Shown here one piece after another: positions 44,057-53,880 of a stretch of 64,000 bases of DNA. The position numbers and the translations under genes were made by a program. The notes below the pieces were generated by a model. That model did no database searches and had not been told where the DNA came from. It was given only the letters and a program-made list of their open reading frames with translations. The stretch comes from Cichorium intybus (Eukaryota > Streptophyta > Magnoliopsida > Asterales > Asteraceae), in the NCBI GenBank assembly GCA_023525715.1, contig CM042010.1:85872116-85936115 (forward strand). The letters are read 5' to 3'. Each line of letters opens with the position of its first letter. The stretch's first letter is position 1.

Positions 44057-44950
44057 CCACCAAACAAACACATGGCCACAAAACAGAAAAAATTTGCAAA
44101 ATTAGTCCCTTCTTCCCCACCGCACCGCGGCGCGGCCCAAGACCAAGGGCGTGGCACGGCGTGCGGCTGTTTCTAAACCCCGATCGAAACTCGTGATTTA
44201 ACCTGCTAAAATTCGATCCAATCATACCACAAGGTAGCCTAAGTGCCGACTAACTCATCTAGGGTCTCCATTTGGCAAAACAAACACCCTATGAGTTAGC
44301 ATTAGCGATTCTAAGTTTTGAACTATTTTGGGCAAATCACTAAAATTAACTACCTAATCGCTAGTTTTAACGAGTAATAAGTAGTTAGAATAGCATACCT
44401 TGGCAGTGGAAACAAAATGAGCAAGAAAAATTGCAAGAGAATTTCGTCAATCAGAGCTCCGAGTCGTGTGATGGTTATGTGAGCCGCAGCTTACCTTATA
44501 TAGGAGAAAACCGTCTGATCGTTTACCGCATCATGCCTTTTCCCTTTGCGCGTCGCGCGTGTCAGCAAATCAACCCCTGCGCATAGGGTTGGTTTATGAC
44601 CCCGCATCGCGTAATTCAAAAACCCACGGCGCGGTCTTCAAAAATTTCAAAACTTCTCACATGACCCCACACTTATTTTAGACCACTAATACCTGCAAAA
44701 AGATTGATGTATTTTCCTAATTAATCAAAGAAATATAGATCCTAACTTCTGACACGATGGGTTGCCTCCCAACAAGCGCTAAGTTTAACGTCTTCAGCCA
44801 GACGTGGTATTCCTGCTTCAGCTACGGTGTATCGTATGCCTTATTTCCTTGCTACTTTTCTGCTTCCACCGTCCTTTCGCTGACCCACTGCCCCTCAAAC
44901 TTTCATGGGTCGAATGGCTTGTTGGTTCTCCTGTTGCTGCCCAGTTGCTG
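44057..44950 (-). other. Spacer between ORF1 and ORF2 of D2
   Basis: Colinear with 12015-12782 of D1, with GC-rich boxes near 44120-44160 and 44540-44640 and a donor CCAAG|GTATGC. The acceptor before the ORF2 ATG is not kept. Confidence 0.6.
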
Positions 44951-46039
44951 CTATCTGATTAACTCCCGTGAATGCTTGGAGGTAGCTTTGAACCTCCAAG
45001 CTCGGTCCTTCCTTCTATATCTCTTCAAAATCACAGGCTTGACGTGAAGCGCGCCCAGTGCTGCTTCCAGTAGTTGTTTCACACCTCGGTTGCTAGTGTC
45101 TCGCATGCTATCTTCAGGTTGCAATTTTGGTTTGCAGTACCAATAAAAATTTTCCAATCGAATGGGATCGAAAGGCAACAAATCGAGATGCTTCCAAATA
45201 TCCTCATCGATGGTATTGATCACATCTAATTTTCCATTCATGAATGGATCATGAGTGGCGATAAAATCTTGTTTATTATTTTCAAAAATCAACTCGTCAG
45301 CATCAACTTCTTGGTCATAGTCCAACAGGTGGATTGGAACCAAGAATGAGTGACTTATTTGATCTGATGGTGGTACAAAGTCACCCATCACCAGATCCTT
45401 ACTTTCAAAATGCTCAAAATTTTCAAAATTTTTAGGAATTGTTGGGTTGGGGTCTGTAGTGTCACTTACAGCCTCCTCCTCAACATCCTCATCAACCAAA
45501 TTATCTGGTGATGGTATAGATTCACACATCACCAGATCAACATTATCAACATTCTCAAAAACATCAAAAACATCAAAAGCTGTTGAGCTAGAGGTAGCAT
45601 TGTCACCTACAACCTCTTCCTCAACAACATTTTCGACCATCTCAGTGGTCTCTTGACTTTCCCACGGTGTATGCCCTTCCATCACATATTCAGGTGATGC
45701 AAGTTCACAAACATTATTATTGGTATAAAAATCACTCGCCTCCGGTTCTGGCGAAGGTGGTGAACATTTCCAACTTTCCTCTAACCTATCTAAAGAAGCT
45801 TGCACTTTTTCAAGAGCTTCAGCCTGGTCCTTCTGCTCGTGGTAGTTGTTATACATGAATACCCAAAGTTGAGCCCAAGTTGCAGAATTCTCAGGCTGAG
45901 ATGACTCCTCGGTCCGCCATCCATTGTCATCGAATGATCCATTATAACAATCATCCTCGTAATAGGTGTCGGCCGGATTTTCATAATACTCATAATACTG
46001 ATCTGGGTACATGTAATCACCCATTACAAGGATGTACAC
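44951..46039 (-). CDS. ORF1 of D2, acidic protein (intact)
   Basis: 362 codons from ATG 46039 (MYILVMGDYMYPDQ); the next in-frame ATG (MGDYMYP) matches the D1 start and may be the real one. It has a Tyr/Asp-rich N-terminus, a short helical segment (EQKDQAEALEKVQASLDRLE), an acidic middle (EEEVVGDNATS, VDEDVEEEAVSDTTD) and a conserved basic C-terminus (GALHVKPVILKRYRRKDRAW). It lacks the two stops seen in D1. Comparison with D1 shows short deletions, mostly frame-keeping, in the acidic part. No known family or enzyme motif is recognised. Confidence 0.7.
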   Translation of the reverse strand: MYILVMGDYMYPDQYYEYYENPADTYYEDDCYNGSFDDNGWRTEESSQPENSATWAQLWVFMYNNYHEQKDQAEALEKVQASLDRLEESWKCSPPSPEPEASDFYTNNNVCELASPEYVMEGHTPWESQETTEMVENVVEEEVVGDNATSSSTAFDVFDVFENVDNVDLVMCESIPSPDNLVDEDVEEEAVSDTTDPNPTIPKNFENFEHFESKDLVMGDFVPPSDQISHSFLVPIHLLDYDQEVDADELIFENNKQDFIATHDPFMNGKLDVINTIDEDIWKHLDLLPFDPIRLENFYWYCKPKLQPEDSMRDTSNRGVKQLLEAALGALHVKPVILKRYRRKDRAWRFKATSKHSRELIR

Positions 46040-46119
46040 ATACCAAAAATCAGCAAACTAAAATCAACATCAAAATCAGAAACTAAATCCTATAAATCAC
46101 CTAATCTAAGCTCACAACT

Positions 46120-46136
46120 CCCCGGCAACGGCGCCA
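46120..46136 (-). other. Primer-binding site of D2, tRNA-Asp
   Basis: On the minus strand TGGCGCCGTTGCCGGGG, a perfect complement to the 3' end of plant tRNA-Asp. Confidence 0.93.
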
Positions 46137-46141
46137 AAATT

Positions 46142-47249
46142 TGACAACGCAGCGGTCGTCGTGCGGTAAAAAATAAAGAAAAACCTAACACACACTAGTA
46201 CAGTGCTAGTCAGGGTCGATCCACAGGAGCTTCGTGGTTAGACTAAATGAAATATTACCAACTAGTAGTGTCACGCTACAGTCGGAGGAATCAGTTTCTA
46301 TCTTCTCAATTACTAACACCCTAAAGCAATGATCAAACAAACTCAAGCCAAGCTAAGCTAAGCTCAAATGAACCTAGTCACTTTCTGAAATCAGAAGTGC
46401 ATCTCTGAATCAGAAGCAATCAAAGGCATCCAAACTAAGCAAAACCAAGCAAAGCATAAACCAGCCACTAACAGTTCTACTGAACAGTTACTAGCCAATG
46501 TTTAATGCCTAAAATTAACATAATTAGCTACTAATTTCAGCAAGGGAAAACAGTCCCAACAAGGTCAAAACAATATCCAAACACAAATCAAACATTCAAA
46601 ACCAAACACAAGCATAAAAACACCGAAAAGCTAAGACTACTTGTAACCAAATGCTTCTCATTAATCAAATCCAACTTCCAAACATCCAAACAATAGCAAA
46701 ATGTCATAAAACAGAAACCTAAAGCTTGGTATCAATGGTTGTCACTCCCAAGGATACAAACTAAGCTTACAAATATCTAACTAAATGAAAATAAAATCCA
46801 AAACATAAAAATACCACTTGAGAAGTTGCTGGAACGAATTATTGGAGTCAAAGAGCTTAAAGGTCGATTTTACACCCGGTCTTTGCTAGGGTTTTCAGCT
46901 GAAATTGCATCTATTTATATTTGCAAATTTCCTGCAGCCGCACCACGCAGATGAAGAATACACGGCGCGCGCACTAATCTTTTCCCGTTTCTTCGGCATT
47001 TGAATGTGTTCCACTGCCTTAAGCCCGCGTCGCGCGTATCATAGATCGGCGGGGCGCGTACGAGTTTCCTTGATTTTTCATTCTTTTCCAAACTTCTTCC
47101 TTTTGCACGCTTTTAGTCCCTGTTTCCATTCTTTTTCTCCAAACAAGTCCTGGCACGAAAAGTGAGAATACCAAGATATATCTGATATAATTTCATCAAG
47201 AACAGGGCTCAACACCGCCTAAAATACTTGATATCACTAGGCATTGTCA
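46142..47249 (-). repeat. 5' LTR of D2
   Basis: 1108 bp; TATA box at 46912-46919 (minus). The right edge abuts the target duplication GCCTA. Confidence 0.94.
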
Positions 47250-47276
47250 GCCTACAAGAGAAATTTCCATAAGTAG
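47250..47276 (+). pseudogene. Third ORF of the copia element, last codons
   Basis: After the D2 target duplication the frame runs AYKRNFHK and ends at TAG 47274-47276, about 30 bp before the 3' LTR. The ORF therefore filled the copia 3' end. Confidence 0.85.
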
Positions 47277-47295
47277 ACTTCGGATGCACTTCGCA

Positions 47296-47308
47296 CAAAG
47301 GGGGAGAT
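47296..47308 (+). other. Polypurine tract of the copia element
   Basis: ACAAAGGGGGAGA followed by the LTR start TGTTAAGTAT. Confidence 0.92.
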
Positions 47309-47814
47309 TGTTAAGTATATTTGTGATGAAGTGCTGACGTATCCGAAGTCCTCCTCATATGACCTTTTGAAGAAAAACCCCAAAGTAATAAACAACAGGA
47401 GACCCCACAGTTTGAAGAATCCGAAGGGTATCTCCTAGAGGATCCAAAGACTTCCAGCTGTCAAACCAAAGTGCATGCGTGGTAGCAGACTACGTGGTGC
47501 AAGATCCTGTCTTTCTATTGGATAGTACCTCTGATAGAATCTTTTCTGATAAAGTAATTATACTATGTGTATCACTGATTGAGTATAAATATCAGTGATA
47601 CCATACCATGTAAGAACGGGAGATAGTAAGATCATAACTACAATAGCAAAAACTCCATTGTAAAACCCAAGTTAATCAAGCATTCGGCATATGTTATCCA
47701 TTTCATCTTGTTCATCTATTCGTGTTACAACGCTTGTGTATGATTGTTAAATCCTTATATTGTTGTTAGAATCATAGTCATAATTTAACTCAAAATCAAT
47801 TTCAATATTCAACA
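47309..47814 (+). repeat. 3' LTR of the copia element
   Basis: 506 bp. It keeps an intact TATAAATA (47584-47591) enclosed by the 10-bp inverted repeat TATCACTGAT (47570-47579) / ATCAGTGATA (47591-47600). Confidence 0.95.
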
Positions 47815-47819
47815 CGCTG

Positions 47820-48599
47820 CGCGACGAGCGGCTGTTTGATCCAAAGCTTATTTTCGACAATGTTGGTTACCAAACGTTGGGTCTGACTTTTAGGCAAGGC
47901 TATAGGAGTTTGGTCAGTGCTTGACATGTTGTGTATGTGGGATATAGATGCGTGGACGAGCTAAGTGGGGATATTAGATTATATCTGTGTGGTTTCGAAT
48001 CAGGTGAGTATCCTCACCTTACTATATGATGTTGTATGTTAGGCATCTTGTATGTTATTTACAGTTATATGATTTGCTCTATATCTGTGGTTAATTATTG
48101 TTGGGCTCAGTACTGATGCGTGTCCCCTCGTAGCTGTTGTATGGCGAGTTGGACTATTGCCTTGTCCCATAGCTGTTGTATGATGGGCTGGGCCATAACC
48201 GGGACCCATAGCTGTTGTATGATGGGTAGAACCTTCCCGTGTCCATAGCTGTTGTATGATGGACGCCCGTAGCTGTTGTATGGCGGGTAGGGTCGGGTCG
48301 TTCTCGAGGACGGGTTGTTTAATATGTGGGCATGTATTGTAATTTGTGGACTCACTAAGCTTTAAGCTTACCCGTTGATTTTATAACATTTCAGGTATTT
48401 CAAATGACAAAGGGAAGGGCAAGGCTTGACGGCAGCGCATCGCATACAAGAGATTTATTTTAATGAACTATATTATGATTTTCAAATGTTTCTGCTGTTG
48501 GTTTAATAAATATGTCGAACCGTTTTACTTTTTGGAATAAATATTTTGGAACCTTGGTAATAAATGAAATTTTATAATTTTTGAAATTGGGGCGTTACA
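47820..48599 (+). repeat. LTR 3, right part
   Basis: Continues LTR 3 from position 680 of the LTR to its end GTTACA. It includes splice donor CAG|GTGAGT (48004), the hairpin array and the acceptor (48394). Confidence 0.94.
48127..48287 (+). repeat. Hairpin array (LTR 3)
   Basis: Units at 48127, 48166, 48205, 48242 and 48266. All five stems and all five loops are intact, identical in type to LTR 1. Confidence 0.85.
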
Positions 48600-48880
48600 C
48601 TACCAAACCTCTAGCTATGAGGGAAACTCAAATGGACTTTGCTACTATTAATTAGGTAAATACAAATTATTAGTCATGGCTTAGACACCTAATCCAACAT
48701 CCTCCTAGTCCCAACCGATGCTGATAGGGAGACTTACGATGTGTACCCTTTCCTAACTTTGATACTTCCTTCAAACACAAATTCAAATCGATGTCAAAAT
48801 ATATTTACTCTAATGTTAACAAACAAGAAATAAAACCTTGAATTCCTCTAATTGTGTTATGACACAAATTTGTCCCATTC
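48600..48880. other. Non-repetitive stretch after the array
   Basis: AT-rich sequence with no credible ORF. It is the first DNA outside the tandem array. I see no feature in it. Confidence 0.5.
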
Positions 48881-48899
48881 CTCTTGCTTTATAAAAGTT

Positions 48900-49539
48900 C
48901 GATATTACCTAGGTATTTTACCAAGTTTTTCTGGTCTACCTAGGTTGGGAAGAATAAAGCTTGCATACACCTTTCTCCTAAAATTACAAAGGAGGGTACC
49001 AAGCTTAACCATTACACCCTTTTTCCAGCAATCATCAATTTCATAAAATTATTGCAATAAATATTGAAATTTAGTTAGTCATATGGAAACTTATAGTAAT
49101 AAGTACACATAAGGTTTACCGTAATTTTCTCCCATAGCATATCACGGTCTTCTTTGTCGACTGTCTTCCATGAAAGACACCTCAACCCAATGTGTTCCCT
49201 AATTAGATCTCCCAAAAAACTAGGAAATTCTAATTTGTAATCACAGGTTAACCTCCCCAAATCGTCATACGTTAATACGTGTCTTCTTCCTCCAGTATTT
49301 ACAAAGTTTGTTCGGAGCTTTGATAACCTGGTCAGTCTTATTGTGGTTTTTGTTTTCATGGTAGCTATTGCATCGGTTGCTTGTGGAGTATGTTGATCCA
49401 AATTGGCATCGGCATCGGAGTCAGATCCAGTTGATCTTTTGTAATGCTCCTCCGTATCTCTTTCCATGTCTTGGTCAATCATATGCTCGGTTTCATAGTC
49501 CTCCACATTGTTTTCAACGATATCTGAAACATCTATCAT
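48900..49539 (-). pseudogene. Fragment resembling a plant CACTA-transposon accessory protein
   Basis: Minus-strand ORF from ATG 49539 (MIDVSDIVENNVEDYETEH). An acidic N-terminus leads to LTYDDLGRLTCDYKLEFPSF and LGDLIREHIGLRCLSWKTVD, then KEDRDMLWEKIT. This pattern resembles the Transposase_24-type proteins of En/Spm (CACTA) elements, which have a short DNA-binding-like domain with WxxVD..DK..LW. After KIT the sequence has a donor-like ACG|GTAAAC. About 140 bases on, an acceptor-like TTTTAG (48978) is followed by RRKVYASFILPN, which fits the same family in another phase. It is a fragment, with no terminal repeats seen. Confidence 0.35.
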
Positions 49540-49659
49540 TGTTGTGCTTGGCGAAGGATATACTTTGTGTAGACTGGTGCTTGGCGAAGGAGATAGTCGT
49601 TGCAGCTGCTGATGAACGAAGGAGATACTCGGTTATCTTAAATATCGTATTACGAATTT

Positions 49660-49790
49660 CATAAATTACGAATATCATAATTACCCGCTTTCGTATTGGT
49701 GGGATCCGTTTGAAAATTTTCAATGAATATTCGCGGTGATTATGCATTGAAAATTTCATAATTACCCGCCCAATTATTTAATCTGGCCAT
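49660..49790. repeat. AT-rich imperfect inverted repeat
   Basis: TGAAAATTTTCAATG (about 49710) pairs with CATTGAAAATTTCA (about 49744), and ATAATTACCCGC occurs twice. It may be a remnant of a small terminal-repeat element. Confidence 0.35.
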
Positions 49791-49845
49791 CTAATCGTGG
49801 AAGTTTTTATTGAATTGTTAGAAAATTTTAGATAAAAATGTGTTA

Positions 49846-50886
49846 GTCCCATCACAACCCTTTATAATGGACCAAAACCCATCACAACCTTTTCGACCAT
49901 AACCCATCACAACCCATTCAAGCGGACCATAACCCATCACAACCCTTTTAAGTGGACCATAACCCATCACAACCCTTTATAATGGACCATAACCCATAAC
50001 AAGCCTTTTAAGTGGACCATAACCCATCACAACCCTTTATAATAGACCATAACCCCTCACAACCCTTTCAAGTGGACCATAACACATCACAACCCTTTCA
50101 AGTGGACCATAACGCATCACAACCCTTTCAAGTGGACCAAACCCATCACAACCCTTTATAATGGACCTATCACAATCCCTTCAAGTGGACCATAACCGAT
50201 CACAACCCTTTCAAGTGGAGCATAACCCATCACAACCCTTTATAATGGACCATAACCCATCACAACCCTTTCAAGTGGACCATAACCCATCACAACCCTT
50301 TCAAGTGGACCATAACCCATCACAACCCTTTATAATGGACCATAACCCATCACAACCCTTTCAAGTAGACCATAACCCATCACAACCCTTTATAATGGAC
50401 CATAACCCATCACAACCCTTTATAATGGACCATAACCCATCACAACCCTTTCAAGTAGACCATAACCCATCACAACTGTTTATAATGGACCATAACCCAT
50501 CACAACCCTTTCAAGTGGACCATAACATATCATAACCCTTTCAAGTGGATCATAACCCATCACAACCATTTATAATGGACCATAACACATCACAATCCAT
50601 TCAAGTTGACCATAACCCATCACAACCCTTTCAAGTGGACCATAACCCATCACATCCCTTTATAATGGACCATAACCTGTCATAACCCTTTAGAGTGGAG
50701 CATAACCAATGAAAAACCTTTCAAGTGGACGAAAACCCATCACAACCCTTTATAATAGACCATAACCCTTCACAACCCTTTTAAGTAGACCATGACCCAT
50801 CACAACCCTTTATAATGGACCATAACCCATCACAACCCTTTATAATGGACCATAACCCATCACAAGTCTTTCAAGTGGACCATAAC
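49846..50886 (+). repeat. 30-bp minisatellite, about 35 copies
   Basis: The unit core is CCATAACCCATCACAACCC, followed by TTTCAAGTGGA or TTTATAATGGA. Two unit types alternate irregularly. Because 30 is divisible by three it leaves an open frame (50161-50535, DHNPSQPF repeats), which I do not consider a gene. The array ends exactly where the LTR of element F starts (50887), so F probably inserted into it. Confidence 0.9.
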
Positions 50887-52452
50887 TGTAACACCCGACT
50901 TTTAAAAACAAAATACACCCAAAAATTTTCACTTTTTAAACATAGTTTTAAACATACAAAAACCATATGATTAGGTGTATAAGTTTATACAAAAGGGTAC
51001 AAGTGTATCAAGGAGTACATATCAAAAGTAAACTCCTTCTAAGTCGGGCTGCTACAAAATCGTGTCCTATCCATGAGCTACATCCTTACCATTTGCAGGG
51101 TAACGCTCACCTGCAGGGACATTTCATACATACACTGTGAGCCATAAAGCTCAATGAGTTATCATATAAACAGTTTTAACATGTATATATAAATAAGTTG
51201 TTAAAACTCAATACAATGTACATCCCTGTTTGAATCAACATTTGGATATCAATCCAATCTCCTAACCATAACGGCCGTTATTATTTGGATATCAAATCCA
51301 ATCTCCTAGCCATGCAGGTCGTTAATATTTGGATATCAAATCCAATCTCCTAGCCACAAAGGTCGTTAACATTTGGATACAAGATCCAATCTCCTAGCCA
51401 CGAAGGCCGTTATAACCACGTAGGTTTATACCATATGATCTAGGTAACTAAATCAACTTCTAGATTATCATTTCAATAACATTTGGATACAAAATCCAAT
51501 CTCCTAGTGCAGATTACTCACCTAGTTTTGAAGATTTATACAATCCTAGCTAATGCCACAAAAGTTACAACGATCCTTCAAGGTTTTCCAGAACCTACAT
51601 AATCGTATACACACCAAGTAGAGGTGAATACCTTGTTTTCAACCATCTAGGCTTGAAACTTGATTACAATAGTTAAGCTCGGGTTTAGAAACATTTCAAC
51701 ACATCTCAAACGAGTGTATATGTTCAAGTTCCAAATATTCATAGGTGGTCCTTTACGACCACCCGAAACCAACCTAAAACAAGGAAATTAACCACCCAAT
51801 CGGACTAAGAAGGTAAACCTTACCTTCAAGAAGCGAAATACCGAAGATTACTTCAATCCGTTGAGTTCTAACCTTCCAATTAGGTCCTAATATGATTTGG
51901 GGATGTTTCAAGGGTTGGATAGAGGTTTTTGATCAAGAATAATCCAAGTAAATGGCTAAAATCGCAATTAAAAGGAGGTGGGGTCGGCACGAAACCCGAC
52001 CCGTGTCTAGAAACCCGACCCGAGTTCGATCTACAGCACGACCCATGCTGATGCACACGCCCTGGTTTTACGCTACTACCAAATTTCCTCCGACAGAAAC
52101 CCAACCTGGTTTCCAAAACTCGACGTGGGTTTTGTGCAGCATGACTCGGGTTTTAAAACCCACTTCGGTTTGAAGTTGTTATTGCTTTGCTGATTTTTTA
52201 CGACTAAAACACGACCCAGGTTGGCCAACACGACCCAGGTTCTTCCCAAAATGGTTTTAGATGTTGTTTTATGTCCTCCAACTCAACCCGGTTTAATCCA
52301 CATGACCCGGGTTGCTCGTTTTTAGTGTTTTTCGCACTAAAACTCTATCTTAAAGATATCCGAAATATTCAAACACCTATAACATTAAATTATATCAAAA
52401 ATCACATCACGATTAAGATAAAATTACTTACCGTAAGCGACGTGGCGTTACA
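50887..52452 (-). repeat. 3' LTR of chromovirus F
   Basis: 1566 bp (plus-strand edges TGTAACACCC and GCGTTACA). It contains four 44-bp repeats (51240-51415), a minus-strand splice donor CTGCAG|GTGAGC (51110-51109), and an array of CACGACCC(A)GG-type boxes (51985-52320). Confidence 0.94.
51240..51415 (-). repeat. Four 44-bp tandem repeats in the LTR of chromovirus F
   Basis: Units start at 51240, 51283, 51327 and 51371, with a partial unit at 51481. Each contains TTGGAT / ATCCAA with loops ATCA, ATCAA, ACAAG or ACAAA. Unit 1 also has the palindrome TAACGGCCGTTA. Here stems are fixed and loops vary. Confidence 0.85.
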
Positions 52453-52470
52453 AATTATCCCCCCTTAAAA
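52453..52470 (-). other. Polypurine tract of chromovirus F
   Basis: On the minus strand TTTTAAGGGGGGATAATT directly before the 3' LTR. Confidence 0.88.
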
Positions 52471-52486
52471 GATTCCGTCCTCGGAA

Positions 52487-53404
52487 TCAAGTAAAGAATT
52501 GAGGGTATTTCTCCCTCATTTCATCTTCAGTTTCCCACGTCAGATCGGAACCTCTATGGTGTCGCCAAAGTTCTTTAACCATTTTGATCTTTTTGTTCCT
52601 CAGTTGTCTCACTTTTCGGTCTAACACTTTCTCGGGTTGTTCCGGGTATCTTAGTTTTTCATCAACTTCTATTTCAGCCAGAGGTATTCGTTGGGATTTA
52701 TTGAATAAAGTTTTCCGTAAATGAGATACATGGAAAACATCATGAATGCCTTGGAGTTCTTCTGGTAATTCTAACCGATATGCCACAGCTCCTACTCTTT
52801 GAGATATCTGGAACGGTCCAACAAAACGAGGACTTAGCTTTCCTTTCTTCCCGAAGCGAATCAAACCTTTCCAAGGGGATACTTTGAGCATCACCATTTC
52901 CCCCATTTGGAATTCTAATGGCTTTACTCGCTTATCAGCATATTGTTTTTGTCGGTTTTGGGCAACTTTCAAATGTTCTCGGATTTGTCTAATCTTTTCT
53001 TCAGTTTGGGCTACGATTTCGGGTCCAGCCAACGACTTTACCCCCACTTCAGTCCAGCAAGTCGGAGTACGACACGGTGCTCCGTATAATGCTTCATATG
53101 GGGCCATCTGAATGCTGGAATGAAAACTGTTGTAAGAAAATTCTACCAGAGGTAGATGATCTTCCCAACTCCCGCCAAAGTCTATTACCCAAGTCCGGAG
53201 CATGTCTTCTAAAGTCTGAATGGTTCTTTCGCTTTGTCCATCAGTTTGCGGATGATACGCGGTACTCATTAACACTTTCGAACCTTGCTCTTGAAGACTC
53301 TGCCAAAATCGTGAGGTGAATCTGCTATCTCGATCCGATACAATTGACGACGGTAACCCATGTCGACGAATTATCTCGTCAATATATACTTTCGCTTTGT
53401 CCAT
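52487..53404 (-). pseudogene. pol: Integrase C-terminal half and chromodomain of chromovirus F
   Basis: Open minus-strand frame: VYIDEIIRRHGLPSSIVSDR (second catalytic Asp present), FTSRFWQSLQEQ, TDGQSERTIQTLEDM (Glu), PWKGLIRFGKKGKLSPRFVG, and the chromodomain-like LWRHHRGSDLTWETEDEM to 52487. Its upstream edge is made by a 56-bp duplication (53388-53443 copies 53226-53281), which puts an ATG-like start at 53404. Confidence 0.92.
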
Positions 53405-53880
53405 CAGTTTGCGGATGATACGCGGTACTCATTAACACTTTCGATTTTGAAGTTTTCACTAATAGGTATAAATTGTGCCTATTTTGTTAACCGATCAACC
53501 ACTACCCAAACAGCATCATGCTCATGTGATGTTCGAGGAAGTTTTGTTACAAAATCCATTTTAATATCATCCTATTTCTTCACTGGAATTGGCAATGGTT
53601 GGAATTCGCCATACGGTTTCTGATGGTTAGACTTCACTTACAAACAAATCAGACACTTTTCTACATATCTTCTAATGTCTCTCTTCATTCCCAGCCACCA
53701 GTATAAAGGTTTCAGCGTTCGATACAACTTGGTACTACCCGGGTGTACTGCATATCTACTACAATGAGCATCTTCCAAAAGTAAACCCCGCGCCTCACCT
53801 TGCTTGGGCACCCATATATGGCCTCTAAATGTTTTCAATCGTTGAGAGTTTTCAACTAGATGCTTTATGTACCCAACCAT
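53405..53880 (-). pseudogene. pol: Integrase N-terminal half of chromovirus F
   Basis: The zinc-binding region is open at 53638-53880 (DAHCSRYAVHPGSTKLYR...EKCLICL). The first catalytic region (MDFVTKLPRT, VVVDRLT) lies at about 53470-53590 with stops. It then runs into the 56-bp duplicated filler. Confidence 0.85.

Larger units (their letters stand above)
40770..47249 (-). mobile_element. Non-autonomous Athila/Tat-like element D2 (reverse)
   Basis: 6.48 kb on the minus strand, flanked by GCCTA (40765-40769, 47250-47254). It is the same family as D1: two ORFs, Asp-tRNA primer site, two conserved hairpins and no pol. ORF1 is intact here; ORF2 has one frameshift. The LTRs are 1108 bp (5', on the right) and 1074 bp (3', on the left). 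Confidence 0.94.
19910..47814 (+). mobile_element. Sirevirus-like Ty1/copia element with two nested insertions
   Basis: Domain order gag-protease-integrase-RT-RNase H identifies Ty1/copia. A very long gag with a coiled coil and a large extra ORF after pol are Sirevirus features. LTRs are 509 and 506 bp. The span is 27.9 kb; removing chromovirus E and element D2 leaves about 13.7 kb, long for this group. It sits inside LTR 3 of the Tekay-like array. Gag, pol and the third ORF carry several stops and frameshifts, so it is inactive. Confidence 0.92.

Noticed and set aside
48107..48355. Reverse-strand Tyr/Gln-rich repeat ORF in LTR 3
   Set aside because: It is the reverse reading of the hairpin array.
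50161..50535. 124-residue DHNPSQPF repeat protein
   Set aside because: A 30-bp tandem repeat automatically gives an open frame, and flanking units contain stops.
49846..50886. CRISPR array
   Set aside because: Units are directly adjacent without unique spacers, and the DNA is plant nuclear.
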